A DNA stretch of 64,000 nt from Pyrus communis (taxonomy: Eukaryota; Streptophyta; Magnoliopsida; Rosales; Rosaceae), in NCBI RefSeq assembly GCF_963583255.1, contig NC_084815.1, positions 17,562,807-17,626,806 of the forward strand, written 5' to 3'. Shown one piece after another: positions 47,881 to 59,618 of the stretch. Both the position numbers and the translations under genes were made by a program. The notes below the pieces were generated by a model, which ran no database searches, was not told where the DNA came from, and saw only the letters and a program-made list of their open reading frames with translations. Position 1 is the first letter of the stretch; the number at the start of each line of letters is the position of its first letter.

Positions 47881-50542
47881 ATGGTTTATCAGCTTCTCAA
47901 TAGTTAAGTGGAGCTTCACGTCTGGCACCCACATAAAGTAGTTCACATCAGAAACTTCCAAGTGTATGAAATCAAATTTGTGACTATTTGGCAATCCATT
48001 GAATGGAGAGAACAAGATTGTCATTGGTGATACGAGAAATAAAATCTCCATAAGCATCAAAGTTGGAACATTCGGGTTCTAAGACATGGTTTGATTTAAT
48101 TTGCATGAAAAACCTCAAGTTTTCCATGGGTGTATTGTTTTATGAAAACTTCGGGTTTCAAACACACTCATTCAAAATTTAATGTTCGGTTTAGATGCAC
48201 TTCTAGTTCATAAAAGGAGTACGCAAAAGAATACATAATACAATAGATAATTCAAGTGTAGTGAATTTGAGGTTACTTCAGGGACCCAAGTGTGAGTAGT
48301 TTAAGGACTACGAAAGGATGTCAATGATTTAAAGAAAAAAAATTAAATATTGAATCGTTAATTCAAAAAAAGTATGTTCGCCGTTAACTTGTTTTTTGTC
48401 GAGTTAATAGACAGCGGGTAAATAATTCAATAAACCAAGACCAAATAGGGGTCGAGTTAATAGGAGTCCAGCAGCATAAGGCTGCTGGTTGTGCAGGAAA
48501 ATGAGGCCCTGCAACATCAGGCACCAGGCTTGGGCTCGGGGCAGGCTAGAAAGGGTGGCCAAGTGGAGCTGCATTCAGGTTGCTACATCATATTTGAGCG
48601 GGCTAAGGAAAAAAAAAAAGTCCATCAAGTTGCAACTTTACTAAAAAAAAAGGCCAAATATTTGGACTGGGATTCGGTGCACAGCAAGCCTAAAGATGTA
48701 GGTCGCAAAACCCAAACACCAAACTGTGTCATTCTGAGGCAAAAGCTAGAGATGCATGCTCGGCTCTTGGCGCAGGTTGGCTTTAGGCCAAGCCAAGTGC
48801 GGGTTGGCGTGCGGCCAATTTCTTTTCTTTATTTCTTTTTTTTTTTTCTTTTGGTTTTTAGGGCTTTCAAAGCCCTAGTCCGTACTTTTATTTTCTTGTT
48901 TTGCTTTCGGTTTTTATACTCTTTTTTTTTTTCCCTCGCAAGGGCATGTTTGATAACCCCTTTCAATTTTTTGTTTCAAAACTAAAAACTTATTTGTTAA
49001 TTGCTTTTCAGCTTTTTAAAAAATGAACATTCAAAAAAGGAAAAATTACATATAGAATATACTTTTAATACTTAATTATGTATTCAGATAACACTTTTTA
49101 AACATTTCATAAAAAAAAAAGACAAAAGTTAATAAATATGGAAGATAACATCATTGACTTTTTTTCTTCACAGTATAACTGACCAAAATATCCGTTATAA
49201 TGGCAAAGTCTTTTCACACTTCTATCACCTTCATATGTTGCTCCATTCTTTTTCTTTCTCTCTTCCAAAAATATTGGTCAATTTTTCTCTCTACTCATTT
49301 GCTAGACTACTTTTACGTTTTATTACCAGCAAATATTTTTCAAAAATTTATGCTTTGGCAAATCACAGTTCATATTTTTTCAGAAAACATTAATAACCTG
49401 ATCGTGTTGAGGAATTTACGATTGGACCGTTGCTTCTTCTTTTTATGGGACATGCGCTGCAGCAGCAACATCTACCTTTCTATCATTATTTTGTCCAGTA
49501 TTGCATTCTTCTTCTTTTTTTTTTTTTCTTTTTTTTTTTTTAAAGATAAACAAAAAAAAGAAATGCCTTGTCTGATTGAATATAGAAAATAGTGCGTGCA
49601 TTTTTATGATATTTAATTTTCAAATAAATAGTTTTCATTTCATGGAAGTAGATTTGTTTGAACTTACCATTAATTCTTTAGTTAGTGTAGAGAAATTTGA
49701 AAGTAAATTACCCAAGAAAAACATTTGTAGTTTTTTTTTAGGTGATGTTATTTCCACCCCATTGTCTTATCTTGTCACCCATCTTTTATTAAATTTTTTA
49801 ATTACAAATTTGTTCATTTGTAAAATGATTGATAAGGACATTAATTATCCTCTTTTGCGTTAAAAAAAAAAGGGTTGGGTTGCACTCTTAGTTTATCTTA
49901 AACCCTAACTCATCTTTCCATCTCTTTTCATCTAGAGAAAGCAAAAAAAAAAAACAAAAAAAAAGGATTTAGATGACTTTTTCGTTGAAGAAGATGACGT
50001 TTCTATGGGAGAGATAGAAGATTATGTTTCTATTGAAGAGGTAAAAGAATAATTTTGTATGTGGGACTTTTGCATTTGCCGTTGAAGTTTTCCTTTTGAA
50101 TTTGGATGCCTCTGTGTTTTCCAATTGAATTTGCATACTTGTGACTTCAAGATCAGCAAAAAGGATTTAGGCAACATATCCTTATTTTTATTGCTTATTT
50201 GAATTTGGCCATCATATGTTGAGAAACACAAAACTCACCTACGAAAATCTTTAAGCAAATCAAACAATCCTTTCCTTTTTTGTTGTTTCATTGTCGTGTG
50301 CATTTTAGAACACTTGGAATGAATCAGCAGCACCCTAGCACAAGAGCTAGTTGAAATACCACATCTGTGATGCATTATGAAAATTATATGTTGTTTTATA
50401 ATTTCATATGTATGCATATGTGAGGGGTTATTTTGGAAATAATAGTGGATGGGGAAATAGCATTTTAATTTTTTAACTTTTTAAGGTGGGTGAGATTATA
50501 ATATGGGTGGAGAAATAAGACAATGGGGTGGATCTAGTAGCA

Positions 50543-50544
<2 letters not shown>
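47881..50544. other. Intergenic DNA, nothing gene-like
   Basis: Open frames here (for example 48491-48985 and 49200-49592) are low-complexity or have no recognisable domain. T-rich runs occur at 48829-48850 and 49514-49543. A more GC-rich patch at 48470-48800 may be old retroelement sequence. Confidence 0.4.

Positions 50545-50612
<68 letters not shown>
50545..50612. repeat. (AT)n microsatellite
   Basis: About 34 perfect TA units. Confidence 0.95.
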
Positions 50613-50817
50613 TTGTTTAATTCGATTTAAGTCAGAATAAATTGCAGCTCATTTTTAGTTTATAGCATGAGTCCGTAGTTTTTTTCTTGTGTTGTGAATG
50701 TATAATTTGATCGATGACAGGTTGGACTAATGGCATATATGTAGTTGTGTTGAAAATATACAACCTAATTCCACTAAAACTATACCAAATTATTATACTA
50801 AAAAAGTATACAAAACT

Positions 50818-51300
50818 GATTATACATGTATTTGAACTGATTTTGCAAAAATGGTCTAAGACGGATTGAATTGATTCTGCAACAATGGTTCAAGACGGGT
50901 TGAACTGATTCTGCAAAAATAGTCAAAGACAAGTTGAATTGATTCTGTAAGAATAGTAGAAGACTGGTTAAACTAATTCTACAAAAATGGTTGAAGACTC
51001 TAACTCTGCAAAAATGGTCAAACATAGGTTGAACTGATTCTGTAAAAATGGTCGAAGATAGGTTGAACTGATTCTGCAAAAAATGGTCGAAGATGGGTTG
51101 AACTAATTCTACAAAAAAGGTCAAAGACGGGTTGAACTGATTCTACAAAAATGGTCGAGGATAGGTTGAACTAAGTTTGCAAAAAATGTCGAAGACAAGT
51201 TAAACTGATTCTGCAAAAATGATCGAAGATGGGTTGAACTGATTCTACAAAAAATGGTCGATGACAGGTTGATTTATTCTAGTAAGAAACTGATTCTACA
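50818..51300. repeat. Minisatellite, about 34-bp unit, about 13 copies
   Basis: Diverged units of the form gaactgattctgcaaaaatgg followed by tcgaagacgggtt. Explains a repetitive minus-strand frame (50798-51124), which I do not regard as a gene. Confidence 0.9.
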
Positions 51301-51412
51301 TATTGTTTCAAAACTGATTATGTAGAAATAGTTGATGATGAGTTGAGTTTATGAGACATATTAATTTTGTTGAAGTTGTGAGGGTTAGGTTCTATTAACA
51401 ATCCTAAAGCCT

Positions 51413-52397
51413 TAGGGGGGCGTTTGTTTGCCCTCACTAACTCGGACTGGACTGGACTGGACTAGCTATTAGTCCAATACTGTGTTTGTTCCATGCTGGG
51501 ACTAACATTAATGAGACTAAAGGGGACTAGCATGGACAAAACCCTTCACTAAGAGGTCTTAGTGAGACCCCCCAATAACCATGGGACTAGCTAAGACTAT
51601 CCTCTATTTCTCGTCCTTGTCATGCTCAACGACCACTCTCGACAGACTCCTTGTCATTGCCGGTCACCTAGATCAATCATTAACTTCCCGACTCTCTTTC
51701 AGATCCATTTCACAACCAACTTACATATAAAATATACCAAATTGAAGCTGGGAGTGACAAGATTACGATTTTACTTGAATCGAGGCCAAAATGTGGTCGA
51801 ATGTGGCCGAAAAATGGCCTGGAAGTCTCGGCCTGTTTGGGCTTCTTCAAATCCATGACAAATTCGAGCATGCAAAGCTAAGATCTCGGTCCAGGGATGG
51901 TGATGAATTTTTTGGCGGTGCTAACTTCATCCAATTTAATGAGGGTTGGCCAAAAAACACATCGGGAAACCTGCAACTCGTCGGGAAAATTGGAGCCGTG
52001 AGGTTCCGTTCGAACAACGCATAGCTAGAGAGGGAGGGAGGACAGAGAAATAGAGATTGGAATCAATAAGGAGTTTGACCAGGAATGAGAAAGAGACATG
52101 AATTGAGAGGTCTGAGAGGAAAAAAAGAGGGAGAGGGTGGGACGATGAGAGAAGAGGAAAAGAGTGGGACGGAAATGGTAGGAAAAATGGAGAAAAAGAT
52201 AAGATCATAATAAAATATTAATAATTTATATATTAAATAAAATAATATTAGAATTTCTTATTATCCAGCTTCTTAGTCCAATACTGCACCAAACGCTTCA
52301 CTAAGTTAGTCCACTTTAGTCTAGTCTAAGCCAGTCCAGCTTAGTCCTTGAAGCTAATCCAGTCCGAGATAGTCCGGCGCAACAAACGCCCCCCTAG
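51413..52397. mobile_element. PIF/Harbinger-like non-autonomous element, copy 2
   Basis: Element 51416-52394 has inverted ends gggggcgtttgttt...aacaaacgcccccc and TAG on both sides. It is highly similar to 3991-4997 along its whole length, but lacks the 26-bp duplication of copy 1. Confidence 0.7.
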
Positions 52398-53151
52398 GGT
52401 ATAGTTGATATTTTAAAACATTGTTTTCATGTTTTTGGACTGGGCTTTAATTATTTTTATATTTTTGTCTCTTCTCGATATGTTTAAAAACTAGTGGAGT
52501 TCCTTGAAATATAGTGAAAGTTTTGGTCTCTATATATAAAGCTCCCTTCAAAAAACGAAAAAATTGAAAACTTAAAGTCAAATAATTTTTAAAAATCACA
52601 AAAAAAAAAAATCCAAATTTCTTTTATTTGTTTTAATTGAAAGATGAGACCCAATACCAAACAAATTTTCAATTTGAAAAAAAAAAAAAAAATTGAGAAC
52701 AAAATAAAAAACGAAATGGTTATGCCCATAAGATAACAGTAATTCTTGCATTTATGGTAGTCTGCAATATTCATTTATTTTGGATGCAACTATAGTATAA
52801 TCAAAATATTTCTTATGAATTCACCCACTTTGAGATTTGACTAAAAACTTGCATATATATTGCAATATCTTAGTTCCTATATGCCGAATCAAAAAATAAT
52901 TTCCTTGGCAGTGTGAGTTTTGTTTCGCCTCTTTATAATTATAATCCCAAGATATACACATATTTTGATTACATGTCCGTCTAGCTAGATTTAGATCTTA
53001 ATCAAGATATGTATATACAGTACTTGAAAGCAGATACTGAATTTCTGACATTTTATTCCAGTAATACATACATTCATCATGGTCTTCACAGTTTCACAGC
53101 CAAATATATAAAACTCTCTTACTCAACATCACTCAAGAAACACGTGCATCA

Positions 53152-53156
<5 letters not shown>
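52398..53156. other. Spacer and 3' flank of PSY gene B
   Basis: From about 53035 the sequence (tctgacattttattccagta, then caagaaacacgtgcatca) is similar to the flank downstream of gene A, showing that the duplication included the 3' region. Nothing else recognised. Confidence 0.4.

Positions 53157-53224
<68 letters not shown>
53157..53224. repeat. (CT)n(AT)n compound microsatellite
   Basis: About 27 CT units then seven AT units, just downstream of the PSY gene B stop codon; positional counterpart of 32681-32709. Confidence 0.95.
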
Positions 53225-53225
<1 letters not shown>

Positions 53226-53281
53226 GCGTTTTCACAAGAGATCATGCGGCTTCTAATAAAAGGATGTGATCATCTAGTTAT

Positions 53282-53734
53282 TCAGGGATTCCCGCCTCTA
53301 CCACCAGCATTCCCTTCTTTATGTGGAACGTGACCTTTATTTGGCCCTGCCTCCTCGTAATCTGAAATTGCATCAAGTGAAATGAGCAGTTTTCTCCCAC
53401 CTTTTGTCATCTGCTGATTAACCACCTTATAAACACGATTAAGAACAAGATCAAACTAAATCACCAAATCATACAGTTTGTTTGCATGGACGTTGACGAA
53501 ATATACAATATATATTTTAATTACCTCATGATCACTTGAAGAAGTGAGCCCCAGTTCATCCTTGAAGCTGTCAGCTCTTCCTACAAATTAATGAAGAGAA
53601 AGGGTTCAAGTATTTTCTAAACTCAGCTTCAGAAAACTTGGAGCCAAAGGAATTTGCAACGTTAAAATATTACCTGAAACCGAAAAGTTAATGAGCAAGA
53701 GGAGGAGGGTGAAAATCTTGACTTGAGGAAGCAT
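53282..53734 (-). CDS. PSY: PSY-like peptide precursor, gene B (divergent motif)
   Basis: Precursor of 86 residues. Minus-strand exons are 53674-53734, 53525-53580 and 53282-53425; exon sizes 61 and 56 nt are identical to gene A, with GT/AG introns. Signal peptide MLPQVKIFTLLLLLINFSVS, then GRADSFKDELGLTSSSDHE (middle segment close to gene A), VVNQQMTKGGRKLLISLDAI, and the candidate peptide DYEEAGPNKGHVPHKEGN with a Gly-rich tail (AGGRGGNP). The Asp-Tyr sulfation site, Asn8, His11 and Pro13 of PSY are kept; Pro5 and Pro9 are lost. The open frame and splice sites are intact, so it is probably expressed. The mature sequence may act on a different receptor or be inactive. Confidence 0.8.
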
Positions 53735-54599
53735 GTTAGGGTGTATATTTTCTTTTCCTAGCTTATTGCTGTTGTAGCTAGTTCAGTGTTTGGATGAGAA
53801 GTGCAGAAGTCTTGGTTTTTATAATTGTGAGTGCGAGTAAATGGAGCCAACAAAGATGTAGAGTCATAATGACCCTTACCCAAAGCTTCTCGAGTAGCAA
53901 TTTTTCAGTGTATCATGTCCCCCATCTTTATTATAAAAGGTGATGAAGTAAACCACGTAATTTACTTTTGTGATGATTTTCAAAATTACTTACCAAACAC
54001 AAAAGATATGATTCCGGAAATATACAATACAACCTTATCCCCCACCTCAAAGTCAACTCCACTCAAATTCCTTAACGTCAAAAGCTTTGCTTCTCCTTTT
54101 ATGTGTCGCACAATGCATTAGGTGGAACGTGTGGGAGTGGGACAATACAACATAACTTGTGGTTTTGTTCACCTTTTGGAATTCACTTGCGCTTTTGATC
54201 TATCTATCTATTCTATAAGCTTTTAGCTTTAATTTGGTGGTCACTTTCAGATGTTAGGTCTCATTCCATACATATATCTAGTTTACCTTGTGGCAATTAG
54301 TTTATTTCACGAGCACTATTCGATAGATATATTAATATGTGTCTTTTGACTCAAAAGCACACGTATACATGTTGTATATCAATGACAAAGATGCAACGAT
54401 TAACATAAGTTGTATGCACCTTAAAACACCGCATAAATTGGAGTTCGTCTTAAAGTATTTAGCTACAACAGAAATAATAAGTACAATGTTGAAATTAGGG
54501 TTTATCCTTTGCTTGCTTCTTCGGACTCTTTTTCCCGCCCTCTTTTTGCAGTGCAGGACTGACACCTATTGCACTTTGCTCAACTTAAGTATTCACATC
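53735..54599 (-). promoter_or_regulatory. PSY gene B upstream region (segmental duplication arm 2)
   Basis: Homologous to 44957-45880. A conserved tttttataattgtgagtg lies about 80 bp upstream of the start codon in both copies and may contain the TATA region. The arm is interrupted by the solo LTR at 54600 and resumes at 55731-55855. Confidence 0.6.
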
Positions 54600-55725
54600 T
54601 GTTTGGGCCCAAAATATTTTGGGCAGGCCGAGCAGTCAGATGTGCTCGGCCCAAGGTAATAACAGATGCTATGGGCCGGATAATAAAACCCGGGCCAGCT
54701 GGCAGGGTCAGCCGAATCCTATCTCAAGAGGTCCAGATAAATAGGAAGGATTGAGGAAATCCTGGTGCGACCAGGATTCTTGACCAGCAAGAAATAAAGC
54801 CTCAAAGGGAGGAAGATTCAGAATCCCAGTGGGAGTAGGTTTGTTCGAACCAGAATCGAAATGGGACAAGGACTCCCAATCCAAATCAGAGGAGGTTTCA
54901 AGGAATGGGGTACTATAAATACACGAGATCATGCAACATTCAGGGGACCTTCAACTCAGCATACAATTGCCCTGCGCAAAACCTCTCAATCACCTTGAGA
55001 TTTTTTCCTTTTCTTTTTTCCTGCCGACACACCTTCAGTTTGGATAAACAGCACTGTGGAAGCAACCGGCGAGCACCTTCAGTTTGGATAAACAGCACTG
55101 CTGCCGCAGAATCAGCCGACCAAGAAGCATCTTCAGTTTGGATAAACAGCACTGCGTCGAGGTCGACCGATTATCTATCCAAGTCTCGGTCGAGAAAGGT
55201 TTTCGAACCTTTGTTGGCAGAGGTCACCTTACTAAGCTTTCTCGGCATAGTTAGGTGTTACGAATTACATTGCTCGGCGTACTGGTCGCCGAGTGGTTTT
55301 ATGATTGGATACTCACAGGTGAGTTTCAGGGTTCGGCACTCCGACGGCCGAACTACGTTTACCATCAAGACATATATCACGTTCGAGTACCTGTGCCCAT
55401 ACACCTTGGTCTCGATTCGACGTGCTTATACTCTCACGAATATAATCACAGTGACCGAATCGGGCTCGGACGATTTGTGAACTCCGCAGAATTAGCAGCC
55501 TTGTCTTCAGGCTGTAGAACCCAGAGACCGAGAGTGTTCCTTCCTCGGTCGCAATCGCAAGTTAAAGAAGTCAGCAACGCGCTCAGAGCTACATCAACAA
55601 ATTTTACTCCTCGGCCAGGCTCGGCCGACGAGTTGGCACGCCCCGCATTCGACCGAAGGACGTAGTTAGCTTATTAGTTACTCGGCCTGCGCGCCAGGTA
55701 GGTTTTGTAATTTTTAGGATCAACA
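54600..55725 (+). mobile_element. Solo LTR, 1126 bp
   Basis: Begins tgtttgggcccaaaatattt and ends ttaggatcaaca, flanked by the 5-bp duplication acatc (54595-54599, 55726-55730). The uninterrupted homologous sequence at 45880 confirms the empty site. It contains tactataaatacac (about 54911), a TATA-like box, followed by three copies of cttcagtttggataaacagc (55027, 55075 and 55131). Orientation is inferred from the TATA box. No internal region or second LTR. Confidence 0.85.
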
Positions 55726-55855
55726 ACATCTTATGAGCATGAGTCCTCAATGGGTGGCACAAAAAATTCCCATAACAATTTTAATAATCGGATTCATAAT
55801 CTAATGAGCTAAGCTGGCTCCTGTTGCTATTAAATAAATCACTTCCAATTAATTT

Positions 55856-57182
55856 AATGAGCGTTTTATTTTGATTATGCTGGCCCTTGCAGGGTCTTTT
55901 CTTAAATGGTTAAAATGATGAAGATTCCAATTTAACCCCATGTTGGTTTTGTACAACTTGAAATTTTGTTGGCTAACATCATAACAATGGGCTACTTCCT
56001 AAAAGCAAAAAGCTTACCTGGAAATTTAACAATTCAATGTGCTCATCCCTGGAAACTGATCAGAAACAGAGAATTAGAAGTCCTTTTCTGCCTTCTGTGT
56101 TTTAATTTTAATGTTTTTGTATGCATAACCCACACGATTGCGTGACGTGGTCATTAATTGCCATGTAAGTTGCTCCCTTGTTCTAGAGGTGACTTGGTAA
56201 ACCTATGTTTCTATTATTGTCAATATCCTTCTACTCTTAGGTTATTTCTCTGTCAAATAATGGGTTTAGCATGGGATTCTTTGAAAAACTCGTTGGAAAT
56301 GTCATACATTTACTTAATATCATGCCTTTAGAGAGGGATCTGTGATGCATTTCAATGGTGGTTATCAATTCATTGTATACCACAAACACGTTCTGAAGAG
56401 TTGACTCGTGAACTTTGACAGCTCCATCGATCCAAGAAGGAATTTAGTCACATTACTTGGCTCTCAGTGCCATCCTAGCACACAATTCCTGCTATTGCTT
56501 AATTATTTATTAGAAATTAATTATCCACCTCCACTATGCCTTAAGTTTTACTCTTTGCTTTAATGCTACCACCTTTTATATCAGCGGTTTATAGTTATAT
56601 CATGAGTCAGCTGATAATCAGACAGCATTCCTACCTGTTTAATTATTTATATTTTCATTCAACTACTTTGCTTCTAGTTAAATAAGGCTGTTTCAATTGA
56701 GATTTTGAGAGATTTCAATTCTTTTTATAAATTTAGGAGTATTTATTCAAAAGTTTAAGTGATTTTCTAAAGTCTAGGTGTATTAACTCAAATTTTTAAA
56801 AGAGTTTATAGCTTTAATTTCAAATGTATTTAATTATAAATTGATTTAAAAGATCTTGAAAAGTTGGGGAATTTGAGAGATTTCGTAGTATATTTTAAGC
56901 ATTAATAAATCTCATCTCTTCCCCTAAGAATTTGAGGGAATTCACCCAAAATTTTACATGGAATCTTCAGAAATCGATTAACCTTCTTCCAAATCTATGA
57001 ATTTATAAATATATTAAAATCTCTCAAAATTCCAATCGAATACACCTCTCTAAATCATGATTTTCTTCATGTATTGGATTACAGATGTTAATGCGAGATT
57101 CACAAACCTTTTAATTTCGTATGTGTTAATAATAAACCCATAAAAAGTCAGAAACCATAATAACTTCAATACCTATTCTAGG
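55856..57182. other. Intergenic DNA, nothing recognised
   Basis: AT-rich, no open frame of note and no paired repeats detected. Confidence 0.4.
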
Positions 57183-58292
57183 TATAAGTACAGGGTCGAC
57201 CCTCATGGTAGCCGTAAGAGATGGCCGCCTAGAACCCCCAAGTGGGAGGGGCCCCGAAATTCTTTTTGTCTTATGTGGTAATCTATAAATAATAACAAGT
57301 CAAGAACTTTTTCCTGACTTCCTGTGTGGGAGTTCGATCCCACCTAATTCAATTCTCTCTCCTTATCTTCCGTTATTTTTTCATCCGTTTTTTAGTCCGT
57401 CCATTCTATTCCTTTCATCATTTAACAAAACAAAAATTACACATTAAAAAAAGAAATTGAGAAGAGTAATATTATTCATACCATATTTTTATACCATCTT
57501 AGGTGACATCTAATGCGGACAGCCACACCATTTGAAAATTTTGCAAAACTCAAGGAAAAGAAAGAGAAAGACTATTTGTATACCACAATCATCATTTAAT
57601 TAACTAGTTTTTCTTAATTATTAATTTATTAAATAATGAACTAAATTTAAAAATCTGATTAATTCAAATGATGTGGCTGTCCACATCAAATTCCACCTAA
57701 GATGGTATGAAAATGTGGTACAAAAATATGGCATGAATAACATTGCTCAATTAAGAAAGTAAGCTATTTTATTAGGGGGGTTTTTTTTTTTTTTTTTCAA
57801 AAATTCTATTGAAGCCTAGGGCCTAGGGTTTCGTACTTCTTTGAGCCTTCCCCTACAACTCCATCTCCCTAGCACTATTTCACTATATTTGCAAATTAAT
57901 TATCCCATAGAATTTAGAAGATTGTAATTTGAGGTAATCTAATTATCCCATAGATTCAGTGACAGTTATGTTATCCGTTGATAGAGGTAGGAAGAAAACT
58001 TGATTGTTGATGTTTGGATGCAGTTATAAGTTTCGGTGTTGATTATGCATTTTGTTTGGTGTGTTATTTTTTTGTTACAACCAACTTGTGCTCATCAAAC
58101 TGTTTAATTTAACTCAAGACTCCTTGTGTGCTCTATTTCGAGGCTTCTTCTCTTTATTGTGTTTGTTTAAAAAAATGAAAGGAAAAAAAAAACTATATGA
58201 ATGTGTGTGACACATCGAAGGACTTGGAAATTTTGGGGCCCCCTCTTAGAAGCTCGCCTAGGACCCTCAAGATCTCATGACCGCTATAAGTA
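57183..58292. mobile_element. Non-autonomous hAT element with nested MITE
   Basis: Exact 8-bp direct repeats tataagta (57183-57190, 58285-58292) bracket a 1094-bp element starting cagggtcgaccctcatgg. The ends are rich in gggcc/ggcccc words near both termini (aggggccccgaaa; ttggggccccctc), as common in hAT elements. No transposase. Confidence 0.6.
57465..57748. mobile_element. MITE nested in the hAT element
   Basis: 284 bp with inverted ends (gagtaatattattcatacca versus the complement gagcaatgttattcatgcca) extending about 70 bp, including ggacagccaca. Flanks aattgaga/aattaaga are a near-perfect 8-bp duplication. Confidence 0.65.
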
Positions 58293-58493
58293 AACACGAC
58301 ACTCATATTAATGAATGGATGAAAATAGGTAATACCATCGAATTGCTAAAACTGCATCAATTAATTGGAATTTGGCAATATATTTTCACGTAGGTTGACA
58401 CTTTAAAATTGGATTATTGGTGTTATTATTGCAGAAAGTCATTGCATTAATGGAAGACATGATTTGTAATATGCAATAGGACTCGTCAAGAAG

Positions 58494-58503
<10 letters not shown>

Positions 58504-58554
<51 letters not shown>

Positions 58555-58575
58555 TATACATATACATATACATAT
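58504..58575. repeat. (CA)n and (CATATA)n microsatellite
   Basis: About 23 CA units followed by catata repeats. Confidence 0.95.
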
Positions 58576-58826
58576 AGGTCAATACAATGATCACGAAATA
58601 ATATTAATTAATGATAATAATAAACCTTGTTGCATTTCTACAAAAATATTTCACCTTCTTTATTTATGGCATAAAGAGATGAACATACTTTATATGGTAA
58701 AAACAGATTAATTACTAAGGATATATAATGATGTGATCTTCCCCTTGTTATAGTCATGCATAGCTGCAGTATTTTATTGATTAATTGGAATGTTCTGGCA
58801 TCATATTTTGGGAAGGAGTTTCTTGA

Positions 58827-59618
58827 CTAATTACCACCACCTGACTTCCCTTTGTCATGCCTGGGATTTGGCATTGGCTTCACGTAGTCCAACATTGCAT
58901 CGACTGCCACCAGCTCTCTCACCTCCATCTCACCATTTACCTTCAAGACAAACATAGTACAAATTAGTTATAAAATTAACCAAAAAATTTGAAAAATAAT
59001 CTGTATCCATAAAAACGTTTTTTTCATGAGGAGACATATTCTCCCCTACACACTGTTCTCTATTTTTAGTCATTTGTCGATTGGATAAATATAAAAAAAA
59101 AATCCAGGGACAAAATTAAAACAAGAGTGTGGATTTCATTTCCCGTCTTCGTGCATGAAAATTATAGTTACCTTGCTTGACGAAGGGTTTGCAGGACTGA
59201 TACCATGCCTGAAGCCTTTGACTCTGCTGCCTGCATGAATTAAGTAATTAAATAAATAAATATATAATACACACACATGTAATACATTCAGAAAGAGATC
59301 TTCTCCAGATCTCTCCCTTCAAAGTCCAAGATCAAGTGATCCGGACCTTTGAAATTTGATCCAATGGCTAAAAACAGAGAAGGTAGTAAAAACTTTTAAA
59401 AGCTATAATAATTTTTTGTTGTTGGATCAAATTTTAAAGGTCCGGATCACTTAATCCTTGAGTTTTGAAGGAAAGAGATCCGTCCAATACATTCATTGTA
59501 AACCTAATTAACTGACACTCTGATAGCACTTTATATATTATATTAACATGCTCGGACCTGAAGAAATGTCGAAAAGGAGTAAGAGAATGACAACAAAGGT
59601 TTTGATATAACGATCCAT
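58827..59618 (-). CDS. PSY: PSY-like peptide precursor, gene C
   Basis: Precursor of 77 residues. Minus-strand exons are 59558-59618 (61 nt), 59172-59230 (59 nt) and 58827-58940 (114 nt), with GT/AG introns and the same phases as genes A and B. Signal peptide MDRYIKTFVVILLLLFDISS, then GSRVKGFRHGISPANPSSSK, VNGEMEVRELVAVDAML, and the peptide DYVKPMPNPRHDKGKSGG. It keeps D1, Y2, P5, N8, P9, basic 10, H11 and D12 of PSY1, but has Lys instead of Pro13 and a short Gly-rich end. The signal peptide and middle segment differ from A and B, so it is the oldest branch of this cluster (inference). No lesions. Confidence 0.85.

Noticed and set aside
48491..48985. 164-codon plus-strand frame
   Set aside because: Ends in a T-rich low-complexity stretch that translates to Phe/Leu runs; no known domain.
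50545..50612. Centromere- or origin-like AT tract
   Set aside because: A plain (AT)n microsatellite explains it.
55255..55665. 136-codon plus-strand frame with Arg/Ser-rich end
   Set aside because: Lies wholly inside the solo LTR and has no domain.
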